A stretch of 19,667 bases of DNA from positions 1 through 19,667 of the forward strand of contig CAYSOW010000036.1 of NCBI GenBank assembly GCA_964432715.1. Reading direction: 5' to 3'. Numbering within the stretch: position 1 is the stretch's first letter; each line of letters begins with the position of its first letter. Made by a program: the position numbers and the translations under genes. A model generated the notes under the pieces. The model was not told the origin of the DNA. It saw only the letters and a list, made by a program, of their open reading frames with translations, and made no database searches. The stretch comes from Phocaeicola_A sp964432715. GTDB lineage: Bacteria > Bacteroidota > Bacteroidia > Bacteroidales > Bacteroidaceae. Shown here piece by piece: positions 1 through 9,766 of this stretch.

Positions 1-909
1 CTGCGTACACAGACCGAAGCCATGAGTGCCGCCCTGGCCGGTGTTCACTCTATCACCGTCACTCCGTTTGACAAAGCTTACGAGACTCCCGACGAGTTTG
101 CTGAGCGTATCGCCCGCAACCAGCAGTTGTTATTGAAAGAAGAGTCTCATTTAAATAAGGTGGTTGACCCCGCTGCCGGTTCTTACTACATTGAGAACTT
201 GACGAACAGCATCGCACAACAGGCTTGGGCACTCTTCCTCAAGATTGAAGAGGAGGGCGGCTTCCTGGAGGCTGTGAAAGCCGGTCGCGTACAGAACGAC
301 ATCAACGAGAGTGGCAAAGCACGTCACATCGCGGTGTCTAAACGTAAAGAGATTCTGTTGGGTACCAACCAATACCCGAACTTCAACGAACTTTCTAACG
401 GTAAACAACCGTTGCAGGCTGCTTGCTGCTGTGGTGGTCACAGCGACTGCGAGAAACCGATTGCTACCCTCAACTTCGACCGTGAAGCAAGTGAGTTTGA
501 GGCATTGCGTCTGCAGACCGAGGCTTCCGGCAAACGTCCGAAAGCATTCATGCTGACCATCGGTAACTTGGCTATGCGTCAGGCACGTGCACAGTTCTCT
601 TGCAACTTCTTGGCTTGTGCCGGATATGAGGTTATTGACAACCTGGGATTCAAGAGTGTAGAAGAGGGCGTAGAGGCTGCAATGCAGGCAAAAGCAGATA
701 TCGTAGTGATCTGCTCCAGCGATGACGAGTATGCAGAATATGCTATCCCTGCCTTCCAGGCATTGAACGGTCGCGCCATGTTTATCGTGGCAGGTGCCCC
801 CGCTTGCATGGAGGAACTTCAGGCTGCAGGCATCGAGAACTTCATCCATGTACGCGTCAATGTACTCGACACTTTAAAACAATACAACGCCAAGTTAGGC
901 ATTAAGTAA
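1..909 (+). CDS. mutA: methylmalonyl-CoA mutase small subunit, 5' end outside window
   Basis: The frame is open from base 1, so the N-terminal half of the gene lies upstream; 302 codons are visible. The fragment carries the end of the substrate-binding barrel (NKVVDPAAGSYYIENLT) and a C-terminal B12-domain-like fold (roughly the last 125 residues). That domain lacks the D-x-H-x-x-G cobalamin motif, as expected for the non-catalytic small subunit. The subunit pairs with MutB to interconvert succinyl-CoA and methylmalonyl-CoA in propionate metabolism, in the cytoplasm. The linker between the domains holds a cysteine cluster (CCCGGHSDC, bases 424-450). The gene ends 8 bases before mutB, so the two are surely cotranscribed. 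The ATG at base 22 is an internal methionine, not the start. Confidence 0.95.
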   Translation: MRTQTEAMSAALAGVHSITVTPFDKAYETPDEFAERIARNQQLLLKEESHLNKVVDPAAGSYYIENLTNSIAQQAWALFLKIEEEGGFLEAVKAGRVQNDINESGKARHIAVSKRKEILLGTNQYPNFNELSNGKQPLQAACCCGGHSDCEKPIATLNFDREASEFEALRLQTEASGKRPKAFMLTIGNLAMRQARAQFSCNFLACAGYEVIDNLGFKSVEEGVEAAMQAKADIVVICSSDDEYAEYAIPAFQALNGRAMFIVAGAPACMEELQAAGIENFIHVRVNVLDTLKQYNAKLGIK

Positions 910-917
910 GAAGAGCC

Positions 918-3065
918 ATGAGAAAAGATTTTAAACATATCGATATTTACGCCGGTATCCAGGCACAGAACGGTTTGGACTGGCAAAAGGCGAACGGCAT
1001 CACGACCAACTGGAAGACGCCCGAGCACATTGAAGTGAAACCTGTTTATACGAAAGAGGACTTGGAAGGCATGGAGCACTTGGACTTCGTAGCCGGTATT
1101 CCTCCCTACCTCCGTGGCCCGTACTCCATGATGTACACTTTCCGCCCCTGGACCATCCGTCAGTATGCCGGATTCTCTACGGCTGAGGAGTCAAATGCTT
1201 TCTATCGTCGTAACTTGGCTTCCGGTCAGAAAGGTTTGTCAGTGGCATTCGACCTTCCGACGCACCGCGGTTACGACCCCGACCACGAACGTGTGGTAGG
1301 TGATGTGGGTAAAGCCGGTGTATCTATCTGCTCACTGGAGAACATGAAGGTGTTGTTCGACGGAATTCCTTTGAACAAGATGTCTGTCTCTATGACCATG
1401 AACGGTGCCGTATTGCCGATTTTGGCATTCTACATCAACGCCGGACTGGAGCAAGGTGCGAAACTGGAAGAGATGGCAGGTACCATCCAGAACGATATCT
1501 TGAAGGAGTTTATGGTGCGTAACACCTATATCTATCCGCCTTCATTCTCTATGAAGATTATTTCTGATATCTTCGAATATACGTCACAGAAGATGCCGAA
1601 GTTCAACTCTATCTCTATCTCCGGTTACCACATGCAAGAGGCAGGTGCTACCGCTGATATCGAGTTGGCTTACACTTTGGCCGACGGTTTGGAGTACCTC
1701 CGTGCCGGTGTGGCTGCGGGTATCGACATCGATGCTTTCGCTCCGCGTCTCTCTTTCTTCTGGGCCATCGGTATGAACCACTTCATGGAGATTGCCAAGA
1801 TGCGTGCCGCTCGTATGCTTTGGGCAAAGATTGTGAAACAGTTCAACCCGAAGAATCCGAAGTCACTCGCACTGCGTACCCACAGCCAGACTTCAGGTTG
1901 GTCACTCACCGAGCAGGATCCGTTCAACAACGTAGGACGTACTTGTATCGAGGCCATGGCTGCAGCACTGGGTCACACACAGTCACTGCACACCAATGCA
2001 TTGGACGAGGCCATCGCTTTGCCGACCGACTTCTCTGCACGTATTGCACGTAACACGCAGATTTACATCCAGGAAGAGACTTACATCTGCAAGAATGTCG
2101 ACCCATGGGGCGGTTCTTACTATGTAGAGTCACTGACCAACGAGTTGGCTCACAAGGCTTGGGAGCACATTCAGGAAATTGAGAAACTGGGTGGTATGGC
2201 CAAAGCTATTGAAACCGGTATTCCTAAGATGCGTATCGAGGAGGCTGCTGCCCGTACACAGGCACGTATCGACTCAGGCGTACAGACCATCGTAGGTACC
2301 AACAAATATCGTTTGGAGAAAGAAGATCCGATTGACATCCTCGAAGTGGACAACACTGCCGTTCGTCTGGAGCAGATTGAGAACTTGAAACGTCTGCGCG
2401 AAGGTCGTAACGAAGAGGAGGTTCAGCGTGCCCTCGATGCCATCACGAAGTGTGTGGAAACTAAGCAAGGCAACTTGCTCGAACTGGCTGTAGAAGCTGC
2501 CCGTGTACGTGCTACATTGGGTGAGATTTCTTACGCTTGCGAGAAGGTTGTTGGTCGTTATAAAGCAATTATCAGAACCATTTCAGGCGTGTATTCATCA
2601 GAAAGTAAGAAAGACTCGGATTTCGAAAAAGCTTGCGAACTGACCGAGCAATTTGCGAAGAAAGAAGGTCGCCGTCCTCGTATCATGATTGCCAAGATGG
2701 GACAAGACGGTCACGACCGTGGTGCAAAAGTGGTAGCAACGGGTTATGCCGACTGCGGATTCGATGTGGATATGGGACCGTTGTTCCAAACTCCGGCCGA
2801 GGCTGCGCGTGACGCTGTGGAGAACGACGTTCACGTAGTGGGTGTCTCTTCATTGGCTGCCGGTCACAAGACTTTGATTCCTCAGATTATCGAGGAGTTA
2901 AAGAAACTGGGTCGTGAGGATATCATGATCATCGCCGGTGGTGTAATTCCTGCGCAGGACTACGACTTCCTCTACAAAGCCGGTGTGGCTGCTATCTTCG
3001 GCCCCGGTACTTCTGTAGCGAAAGCTGCTTGCCAGATTATGGAGATTCTGTTGGATGAAGAATAA
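918..3065 (+). CDS. mutB: methylmalonyl-CoA mutase large (catalytic) subunit
   Basis: This 715-residue protein has the usual length for the catalytic subunit. It isomerises succinyl-CoA and (R)-methylmalonyl-CoA with adenosylcobalamin, a step in propionate formation or use. The N-terminal barrel contains RPWTIRQYAGFSTAEESN with Tyr83 in the position of the active-site tyrosine, and GYHMQEAGA with His238 matching the catalytic histidine. The C-terminal B12 domain (about 575-715) has GQDGHDRG, in which D597-x-H599-x-x-G602 supplies the lower axial cobalt ligand. The start ATG lies 8 bases after the mutA stop. A strong terminator follows about 40 bases after the stop codon. Confidence 0.98.
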   Translation: MRKDFKHIDIYAGIQAQNGLDWQKANGITTNWKTPEHIEVKPVYTKEDLEGMEHLDFVAGIPPYLRGPYSMMYTFRPWTIRQYAGFSTAEESNAFYRRNLASGQKGLSVAFDLPTHRGYDPDHERVVGDVGKAGVSICSLENMKVLFDGIPLNKMSVSMTMNGAVLPILAFYINAGLEQGAKLEEMAGTIQNDILKEFMVRNTYIYPPSFSMKIISDIFEYTSQKMPKFNSISISGYHMQEAGATADIELAYTLADGLEYLRAGVAAGIDIDAFAPRLSFFWAIGMNHFMEIAKMRAARMLWAKIVKQFNPKNPKSLALRTHSQTSGWSLTEQDPFNNVGRTCIEAMAAALGHTQSLHTNALDEAIALPTDFSARIARNTQIYIQEETYICKNVDPWGGSYYVESLTNELAHKAWEHIQEIEKLGGMAKAIETGIPKMRIEEAAARTQARIDSGVQTIVGTNKYRLEKEDPIDILEVDNTAVRLEQIENLKRLREGRNEEEVQRALDAITKCVETKQGNLLELAVEAARVRATLGEISYACEKVVGRYKAIIRTISGVYSSESKKDSDFEKACELTEQFAKKEGRRPRIMIAKMGQDGHDRGAKVVATGYADCGFDVDMGPLFQTPAEAARDAVENDVHVVGVSSLAAGHKTLIPQIIEELKKLGREDIMIIAGGVIPAQDYDFLYKAGVAAIFGPGTSVAKAACQIMEILLDEE

Positions 3066-3102
3066 TTTCCGACTGAAGGAGAATTTTCCAATATACCTTT
3101 AC

Positions 3103-3136
3103 AAAAGAGGCTGCATCGAACGGTGCAGCCTCTTTT
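3103..3136. terminator. bidirectional rho-independent terminator after mutB
   Basis: A perfect 13-bp inverted repeat (arms 3103-3115 and 3124-3136, GC-rich core GAGGCTGCA) surrounds an 8-base loop. The arms end in A4 and T4, so the structure can work on both strands. It sits between the convergent mutB and the minus-strand gene ending at 3157. Confidence 0.9.
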
Positions 3137-3156
3137 ATTATCGTTGAAGGATTTGA

Positions 3157-3504
3157 TTATTTCTTTTGATCTTTAGCCTCTTCGCTGGAGATACGGAAGA
3201 CGGTGTAGAGCTCCAGTACGGCAGCGACTGCCAAACAGAGCACCCACTCGTTGTGTCTACCTGTAAACATGAAATAGGAGGTCAGGAGCAGCGCCAAGGC
3301 GCCCAGCATCTGCTGTCTGCGCAAACGACGAATCACGATGTTCGGACCCTCGTAACGGTCCATCAACTGCGGAATGGCAAACCCAATGGCCCCAACGGTG
3401 TAGAGATAGGGAGAAAGGCCCCAACCGGTGATGAACGTACATGCCCCTACCAGGAGCAGCACCCCTCCAACCACCGAAGCGGCCGCATATAATTTCTGTT
3501 TCAT
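3157..3504 (-). CDS. small four-helix membrane protein of unknown function
   Basis: The 115-residue product is strongly hydrophobic, with four predicted membrane segments at about residues 5-27, 30-48, 66-82 and 88-105. Between the second and third is a short basic, probably cytoplasmic loop (YEGPNIVIRRLRRQQ). The tail is charged (SSEEAKDQKK). I do not recognise a characterised family. The start ATG overlaps the stop of the upstream DivIC-like gene in an ATGA arrangement, so the two are translationally coupled and probably act in the same envelope or division context. That functional link is inference from position only. Confidence 0.8.
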   Translation of the reverse strand: MKQKLYAAASVVGGVLLLVGACTFITGWGLSPYLYTVGAIGFAIPQLMDRYEGPNIVIRRLRRQQMLGALALLLTSYFMFTGRHNEWVLCLAVAAVLELYTVFRISSEEAKDQKK

Positions 3505-3821
3505 TTCTTTTCTTTATCCTGAAATATATAAATATCCTCGTTCTGATTCTTCATCAGATACTTCTCACGCGCAATTTTCTCAATGACCTCCGGTGTGCTC
3601 TGCAGTTCCTTCAAGCGCTCAGTATCCCGCTCGTACATCTTGTGATACTCATCAATCTCCACATGCAGACTGTGAATCTCACGCCAATGCCCGAAGCGAC
3701 GCATCAGGTTGTTCGCATCCAAGAAACAGATGATAACGACAAAGACGCCGAAAGCCACCCAACACTTGTTTCTGCGAACAAATGAGAGTGCGTTTTGCAA
3801 GTACATAACTACCTTACTCAT
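3501..3821 (-). CDS. septum formation initiator (DivIC/FtsB family)
   Basis: The 106-residue bitopic protein has a short basic cytoplasmic N-terminus, one membrane helix at about 21-37 (WVAFGVFVVIICFL), a charged helix likely to form a coiled coil (about 45-75), and the family's C-terminal signature STPEVIEKIAREKYLMKNQN. Such proteins join FtsL/FtsQ-type partners at the division septum. An in-frame ATG exists at 3884, but a TAnnTTTG promoter box lies at 3859-3866 inside that extension, so the ATG at 3821 is chosen. The gene is divergent from dnaX and overlaps the next minus-strand gene by four bases. Confidence 0.85.
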   Translation of the reverse strand: MSKVVMYLQNALSFVRRNKCWVAFGVFVVIICFLDANNLMRRFGHWREIHSLHVEIDEYHKMYERDTERLKELQSTPEVIEKIAREKYLMKNQNEDIYIFQDKEKK

Positions 3822-3858
3822 GATGCCATTGTTTATTGATAATCTATTAACTTTGATG

Positions 3859-3866
3859 CAAAGATA
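3859..3866 (-). promoter_or_regulatory. -7 promoter box (TATCTTTG) for the DivIC-like gene
   Basis: Read on the minus strand, TATCTTTG matches the Bacteroidota TAnnTTTG element. It predicts a transcript leader of roughly 30 bases before the ATG at 3821. No clear -33 TTTG is visible at the expected spacing. Confidence 0.6.
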
Positions 3867-3910
3867 AAAATATTTCTTTTTCACACGATACAGAAAAGAA
3901 TAATTTAATG

Positions 3911-3918
3911 TACATTTG
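3911..3918 (+). promoter_or_regulatory. -7 promoter box (TACATTTG) for dnaX
   Basis: TACATTTG fits the TAnnTTTG element and lies about 29 bases before the chosen dnaX ATG at 3947. It overlaps an upstream in-frame ATG (3908), which argues against that codon as the start. The -33 region is weak. Confidence 0.6.
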
Positions 3919-3946
3919 CAACATAACGAGTAAAAACAACCCTAAA

Positions 3947-5851
<1,905 letters not shown>

Positions 5852-6023
5852 TCACTNNNNNNNNNNNNNNNNNNNNNNNNNNNNNNNNNNNNNNNNNNNN
5901 NNNNNNNNNNNNNNNNNNNNNNNNNNNNNNNNNNNNNNNNNNNNNNNNNNNNNNNNACCCCGAGCTTCAACACCTCATCAACGCCTTCCAACTGCAGTTC
6001 GACTAATCACTTTCCTTATAAAG

Positions 6024-6072
6024 AATCATCGCCCTACCCTTCGGAAAGTTTCCGAAAGATAGGGCGATGATT
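6024..6072. terminator. bidirectional terminator between dnaX and the nitrilase gene
   Basis: A perfect 13-bp stem (arms 6024-6036 and 6060-6072, core ATCGCCCTA) encloses a second 7-bp hairpin (TTCGGAA / TTCCGAA at 40-46 and 50-56 of the same block). T-rich sequence follows on the plus strand. It separates the convergent dnaX from the minus-strand gene ending at 6101. Confidence 0.85.
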
Positions 6073-6100
6073 TTATCTGTATCTACCGTCAGTGCGAGAT

Positions 6101-6877
6101 TCACTCCACACCCACTTGAAACAAATCTCGATCTTCCAATACGCGGAACTTATCGCGGAACGAATGAAGCTTTTCCAAATCCAACTCCACGGTCACCGCC
6201 TCTGCCACGTTGTCCTGACAAACCGCCAATTGATTTCCGTAAGCATCGAAGACCTGCGAGCCACCGTTGTAAGGACAAAGCAAATCTTCTCCGATGCGAT
6301 TAACGCCAATCACAAAACACTGATTTTCGAGCGCACGCGCCTTCAGCAACGTGTTCCAGACATCCCGACGAGAAGTGGGCCAATTGGCCACATAGATAAT
6401 CGCCTCATAATCATTCGCACCCCGACAACGCGAGAATACAGGGAAACGCAAGTCGTAACAAACCTGCAAAAGAAAACGACATCCCTTATAGTCCAGCGTC
6501 AGTCGATGGTCACCGGGTGTGTAGCACCTCCGCTCACCGCCATAGGTGAAGAGGTGCGACTTATCATAATAAGAGCATTTCCCCTCCGGCGTCACAAAAT
6601 AGAGTCGGTTGTAGAAACGCCCCTCCTCCTTCACTGCGAAACTACCCGTCAAGGCTATCCCAGTTTCGTGCGCCATCTGCTGCATCCAGCGCAGTGTGGG
6701 CGAATCGTTCACCTCTTCCGCCACCTCGGCAGGCTCCATGCAGAAGCCTGTATTAAACATCTCCGGAAGGACACAAATATCACTCTCCGGAAGAGCCCGC
6801 AGCTGTTCGGTCAGTTCAGTGCGATTGCGTTCGGCATCACACCAATGAATATCACACTGTAAAATAGAAATTTTCAT
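6101..6877 (-). CDS. nitrilase-superfamily amidohydrolase, omega-amidase (YafV/Nit2) type
   Basis: The 258-residue protein has the Glu-Lys-Cys triad of the superfamily: E39 in LPEMFNTGF, K106 in YDKSHLF and C140 in QVCYDLRFPVF. The LPEMFNTGF and CYDLRFP contexts match omega-amidases. These hydrolyse alpha-ketoglutaramate and related keto-amides left by transamination of glutamine or methionine, in the cytoplasm. Substrate assignment is by family resemblance. The start overlaps the lpxB stop in an ATGA arrangement, making it the last gene of the surE-lpxB operon. It ends 28 bases from a terminator. Confidence 0.88.
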   Translation of the reverse strand: MKISILQCDIHWCDAERNRTELTEQLRALPESDICVLPEMFNTGFCMEPAEVAEEVNDSPTLRWMQQMAHETGIALTGSFAVKEEGRFYNRLYFVTPEGKCSYYDKSHLFTYGGERRCYTPGDHRLTLDYKGCRFLLQVCYDLRFPVFSRCRGANDYEAIIYVANWPTSRRDVWNTLLKARALENQCFVIGVNRIGEDLLCPYNGGSQVFDAYGNQLAVCQDNVAEAVTVELDLEKLHSFRDKFRVLEDRDLFQVGVE

Positions 6878-8010
6878 CGTTTCTTCAATATTTCCACCAT
6901 CTGTTGAGCCGCACGCCGAGAAGCCCCCGGATCGCCCAGCTGATCCTTCAGACGATGATAATTGTAAATCATCTGGCCCCGATACTTGGCGTCAAAGAGC
7001 AACGAGCGAAGTTCCTTCTCCATGTTATCCACCGTCATCGTATCAGCCACCAATTCACGTACCACCTCCTTGTTGGCAATCAAATTCACCAAAGAGATGT
7101 ACTTCACCTTCAGCACCTTCTTACGCAAGTAAGAGATGAGTTTTCCCAGCGGTGTGTGGTAGCACACCACCTGCGGCACCTCAAAGAGCGCCGTTTCCAG
7201 CGTAGCCGTACCGGAAGTAACCAATGCCGCACGCGCCTGATTCAGCAAGGCATAAGTCTCCCCGTAAACCACCTTTACCGGATGTCCTTCCAAAAACGAA
7301 CGATAGAAATCGCGGTCGATGCCCGGCGCCCCCGCCAGCACCAATTGGTGACCGGGGATACGTGAGGCGGCAGTAATCATATCCGGCAAATTATCCTTGA
7401 TTTCCTGTTTCCGGCTTCCCGCCAACAGTGCGATAATCGGCTCCGGAGAAAGGTCATGCTGTTTGCGGTACGCCTCCGCTGTGGCCGGTTCCACTTGATA
7501 AAAGTCGTCCACCGCATCCACACAAGGATTGCCCACATAACGCACCTGATACTGATGTTTTCGGAAGAAATCCACCTCGAAAGGCAAAATTGAGAAAATC
7601 TCATCAATATCCCGCTTCATGGCCTGCACCCGATACTCCTTCCACGCCCACACCTTCGGAGAAATGTAGTAAAAGACAGGAATCTTCGAGAAGCGCTTCA
7701 CGTAGCGAGCCACCGAAAGATTAAAGCTGGGGTAGTCCACCAGAATCACCACATCCGGCTGCCACTGCAGGATATCCCGTTTGCAGCGTCGCATGTTGGA
7801 AAGAATGGTTGGCAAATGCATCAACACCGGCACAAAGCCCATATAGGCCAGTTCCTTATAATGTTTCACGCGCGTACCGCCCACTTCCGTCATCAGGTCG
7901 CCCCCAAAGAAACGGAATTCCGCCTCAGCATCCTCCCGTTGTAACGATTTCATCAGGTTTGAGGCATGCAAGTCGCCCGATGCCTCCCCCACAATTAGAT
8001 AGTATTTCAT
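6874..8010 (-). CDS. lpxB: lipid-A-disaccharide synthase
   Basis: The 378-residue protein is the inverting glycosyltransferase (GT19, GT-B fold) that joins UDP-2,3-diacylglucosamine to lipid X to give the lipid A disaccharide phosphate at the inner membrane. The N-terminal GEASGDLHASN (8-18), ISPKVWAWKEYR (116-127), LLAGSRKQEI (195-204) and the donor-site SGTATLE (266-272) are family hallmarks. The start was placed at 8010, where MKYYLIVGEASGD begins as in homologues; the longer frame to 8058 would overlap the surE coding sequence. The surE stop is 7 bases upstream, and the next gene overlaps the lpxB stop by four bases. Confidence 0.96.
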   Translation of the reverse strand: MKYYLIVGEASGDLHASNLMKSLQREDAEAEFRFFGGDLMTEVGGTRVKHYKELAYMGFVPVLMHLPTILSNMRRCKRDILQWQPDVVILVDYPSFNLSVARYVKRFSKIPVFYYISPKVWAWKEYRVQAMKRDIDEIFSILPFEVDFFRKHQYQVRYVGNPCVDAVDDFYQVEPATAEAYRKQHDLSPEPIIALLAGSRKQEIKDNLPDMITAASRIPGHQLVLAGAPGIDRDFYRSFLEGHPVKVVYGETYALLNQARAALVTSGTATLETALFEVPQVVCYHTPLGKLISYLRKKVLKVKYISLVNLIANKEVVRELVADTMTVDNMEKELRSLLFDAKYRGQMIYNYHRLKDQLGDPGASRRAAQQMVEILKKR

Positions 8011-8017
8011 GGTTGTT

Positions 8018-8791
8018 TTATTTAAGGTTCCACTCACGCAGCGACTCCAACAGCGCATAGTCCGTCATATCCATCCGGATGGGCGTCACCACCACATAGC
8101 CCTGTTTCATCGCACAATAATCGGCGTCAACACCCTGTTCCGCCGGTTCGAAACCACCGGTCAGCCAGTAGTACGTACCTCCGCGCGGATGCTCACAAGG
8201 CACCCACTCCTTGGCCCACTGACCACGCGTCTGATGACACACCTTCACCCCGGCAAACTCCGGAAGTGCAGGGAAGTTTACATTGAGACAAGAGCCCTCG
8301 GGCAATCCCTTCGTCAGCACCTGCTCCGCAATGCGACGCACATAAGGTGTCAGCGGAGAGAAGTCGGCATCTGCCGCAAAAGTATCCAACGAAAAGCCCA
8401 CCGAAGGAATTCCCTTCATGCAGCCCTCGAAGACCACGCCCAACGTGCCCGAATAGTGAACACTCGAAGCCGAGTTATGTCCGTGATTGATACCGCTCAC
8501 CACCAGTGTCGGGCGTTCTGTCAGCAACTCGCCCAATGCCAGTTTGATACAATCAACAGGCGTACCGGTGCATTGATAGATGGTCAGTCCCTCTTCGCGG
8601 CTCACCAACGAAAAGCGAACCGGGTCCTTGCAAGTGATACTTCCTGCATAACCCGAGCGGGCACCATCCGGTGCCATCACCACCACCTCGCCCAGCGGAC
8701 GAATCATCTCAATCAGTTCCTTCAGTCCTTTGGCATTTACGCCATCATCATTCGACACCAAGATCAAGGGTCGCTTTGTCTCGTTCATCAT
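8018..8791 (-). CDS. surE: 5'/3'-nucleotidase SurE
   Basis: The 257-residue protein is a metal-dependent survival nucleotidase that dephosphorylates nucleoside 5'- and 3'-monophosphates. The metal and active-site residues are visible: SNDDG with D15 and D16, S45 in GARSGYAGS, and N101 in SGINHGHN. Two adjacent ATGs (8791 and 8788) are possible starts. The frame is open further upstream to 8923, but a promoter box at 8824-8831 lies inside that extension, so it is rejected. The gene leads the operon with lpxB and the nitrilase gene and is divergent from parA. Confidence 0.95.
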   Translation of the reverse strand: MMNETKRPLILVSNDDGVNAKGLKELIEMIRPLGEVVVMAPDGARSGYAGSITCKDPVRFSLVSREEGLTIYQCTGTPVDCIKLALGELLTERPTLVVSGINHGHNSASSVHYSGTLGVVFEGCMKGIPSVGFSLDTFAADADFSPLTPYVRRIAEQVLTKGLPEGSCLNVNFPALPEFAGVKVCHQTRGQWAKEWVPCEHPRGGTYYWLTGGFEPAEQGVDADYCAMKQGYVVVTPIRMDMTDYALLESLREWNLK

Positions 8792-8823
8792 CGTTTTATT
8801 CCGGTAAATTAAAATTTCACCCA

Positions 8824-8831
8824 CAAATATA
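8824..8831 (-). promoter_or_regulatory. -7 promoter box (TATATTTG) for surE-lpxB
   Basis: TATATTTG on the minus strand matches the TAnnTTTG element about 33 bases before the surE ATG. No good -33 element is seen at 19-21 bases. Confidence 0.55.
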
Positions 8832-8938
8832 CACGAAATTTCCGATTCTTCGCCCATTAGACAGAAAATATAAAATTGAATAAATGATAAACTTAAGAAG
8901 TAGGTGCGAAAAAAGATACTCAATTAAACAAAAATGTC

Positions 8939-8946
8939 TATATTTG
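8939..8946 (+). promoter_or_regulatory. -7 promoter box (TATATTTG) for parA
   Basis: TATATTTG matches the Bacteroidota element and is followed by GCAC, giving an expected leader of about 38 bases before the parA ATG at 8991. It overlaps an in-frame ATG at 8934, which is therefore unlikely to be the start. The -33 region is poor. Confidence 0.6.
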
Positions 8947-8963
8947 CACTTTCAAGAAACGTA

Positions 8964-8978
8964 AATGAATCATTCATT
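8964..8978. promoter_or_regulatory. 15-base perfect palindrome in the parA leader, candidate operator
   Basis: AATGAATCATTCATT is a perfect 7-bp inverted repeat around one central base. It lies between the parA promoter box and start codon. par operons are often autoregulated, so an operator role is plausible, but it is inferred from position and symmetry only. Confidence 0.35.
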
Positions 8979-8990
8979 AGAGTTTTATAC

Positions 8991-9755
8991 ATGGGAAAAA
9001 TAATTGCACTTGCTAATCAGAAGGGCGGCGTAGGGAAGACGACTACGACGATTAACCTCGCTGCCTCATTGGCCACACTCGAAAAGACCGTGTTGGTGAT
9101 AGATGCCGATCCGCAGGCAAATGCCTCCTCGGGATTGGGTGTCGATCTCAAGGAGATTGACAGCTCTATCTACGAATGCTTGGTCGATCAAACAGACATA
9201 AGAGAATCCATATATACCACCGATATCGAAGGACTCGATATCGTCCCTTCGCACATCGACTTGGTGGGCGCGGAGATTGAGATGATTCAGGTGGAAAATC
9301 GTGAGAAGGTGCTGAAGAAGTTGCTCGAACCGCTGAAGACGGAGTACGACTACATTCTCATCGACTGCTCGCCCTCATTGGGACTGATTACCGTGAACTC
9401 GCTGACGGCGGCCGACTCGGTGATTATCCCCGTGCAATGTGAATACTTCGCATTGGAGGGTATCAGCAAGTTGCTCAACACCATCAAGATTATCAAGTCG
9501 CGACTGAATCCGAAGTTGGACATCGAAGGTTTCTTGCTGACGATGTACGACTCCCGTTTGCGTTCGGCCAACCAAATCTATGAAGAGGTGAAAAGCCACT
9601 TTCAGGAGTTGGTGTTCGACACGGTGATTCAGCGTAACGTGAAATTGAGCGAAGCACCCAGTCACGGTATTCCGGTGATTCTCTATGATGCCGAGTCGAA
9701 AGGAGCACAAAACTACCTCTCGCTGGCGAAAGAAATTATCAAACGTAATAAATAG
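8991..9755 (+). CDS. parA: chromosome-partitioning ATPase ParA (Soj)
   Basis: The 254-residue protein is the short, chromosomal type of ParA without an N-terminal DNA-binding extension. It has the deviant Walker A KGGVGKTT (11-18, signature lysine K11), the A' motif DADPQ (38-42), and a Walker B YDYILIDCSPS. It binds DNA non-specifically as an ATP dimer and works with ParB to separate origins. The start at 8991 gives MGKIIALANQKGG, as in homologues; the longer frame from 8934 runs through the promoter. parB follows after 11 bases. Confidence 0.97.
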   Translation: MGKIIALANQKGGVGKTTTTINLAASLATLEKTVLVIDADPQANASSGLGVDLKEIDSSIYECLVDQTDIRESIYTTDIEGLDIVPSHIDLVGAEIEMIQVENREKVLKKLLEPLKTEYDYILIDCSPSLGLITVNSLTAADSVIIPVQCEYFALEGISKLLNTIKIIKSRLNPKLDIEGFLLTMYDSRLRSANQIYEEVKSHFQELVFDTVIQRNVKLSEAPSHGIPVILYDAESKGAQNYLSLAKEIIKRNK

Positions 9756-9766
9756 GTATAAGGACG

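Noticed and set aside
151..849. Long antisense reading frame (232 codons) opposite mutA
   Set aside because: It mirrors the codon pattern of a well-conserved gene, has no promoter and its translation resembles no protein family.
5957..6006. Second copy of the dnaX C-terminus after the N run
   Set aside because: It is an exact 55-base contig overlap, not a duplicated gene fragment.
6092..6862. 256-codon plus-strand frame opposite the nitrilase gene
   Set aside because: The minus strand encodes a complete enzyme with an intact Glu-Lys-Cys triad; the plus-strand translation is rich in Arg/His/Thr and looks like an antisense shadow.
7860..7880. parS-like half site (TGTTTCACG) near parAB
   Set aside because: Only one half matches the classic parS palindrome and it lies within lpxB coding sequence; the other half is absent.
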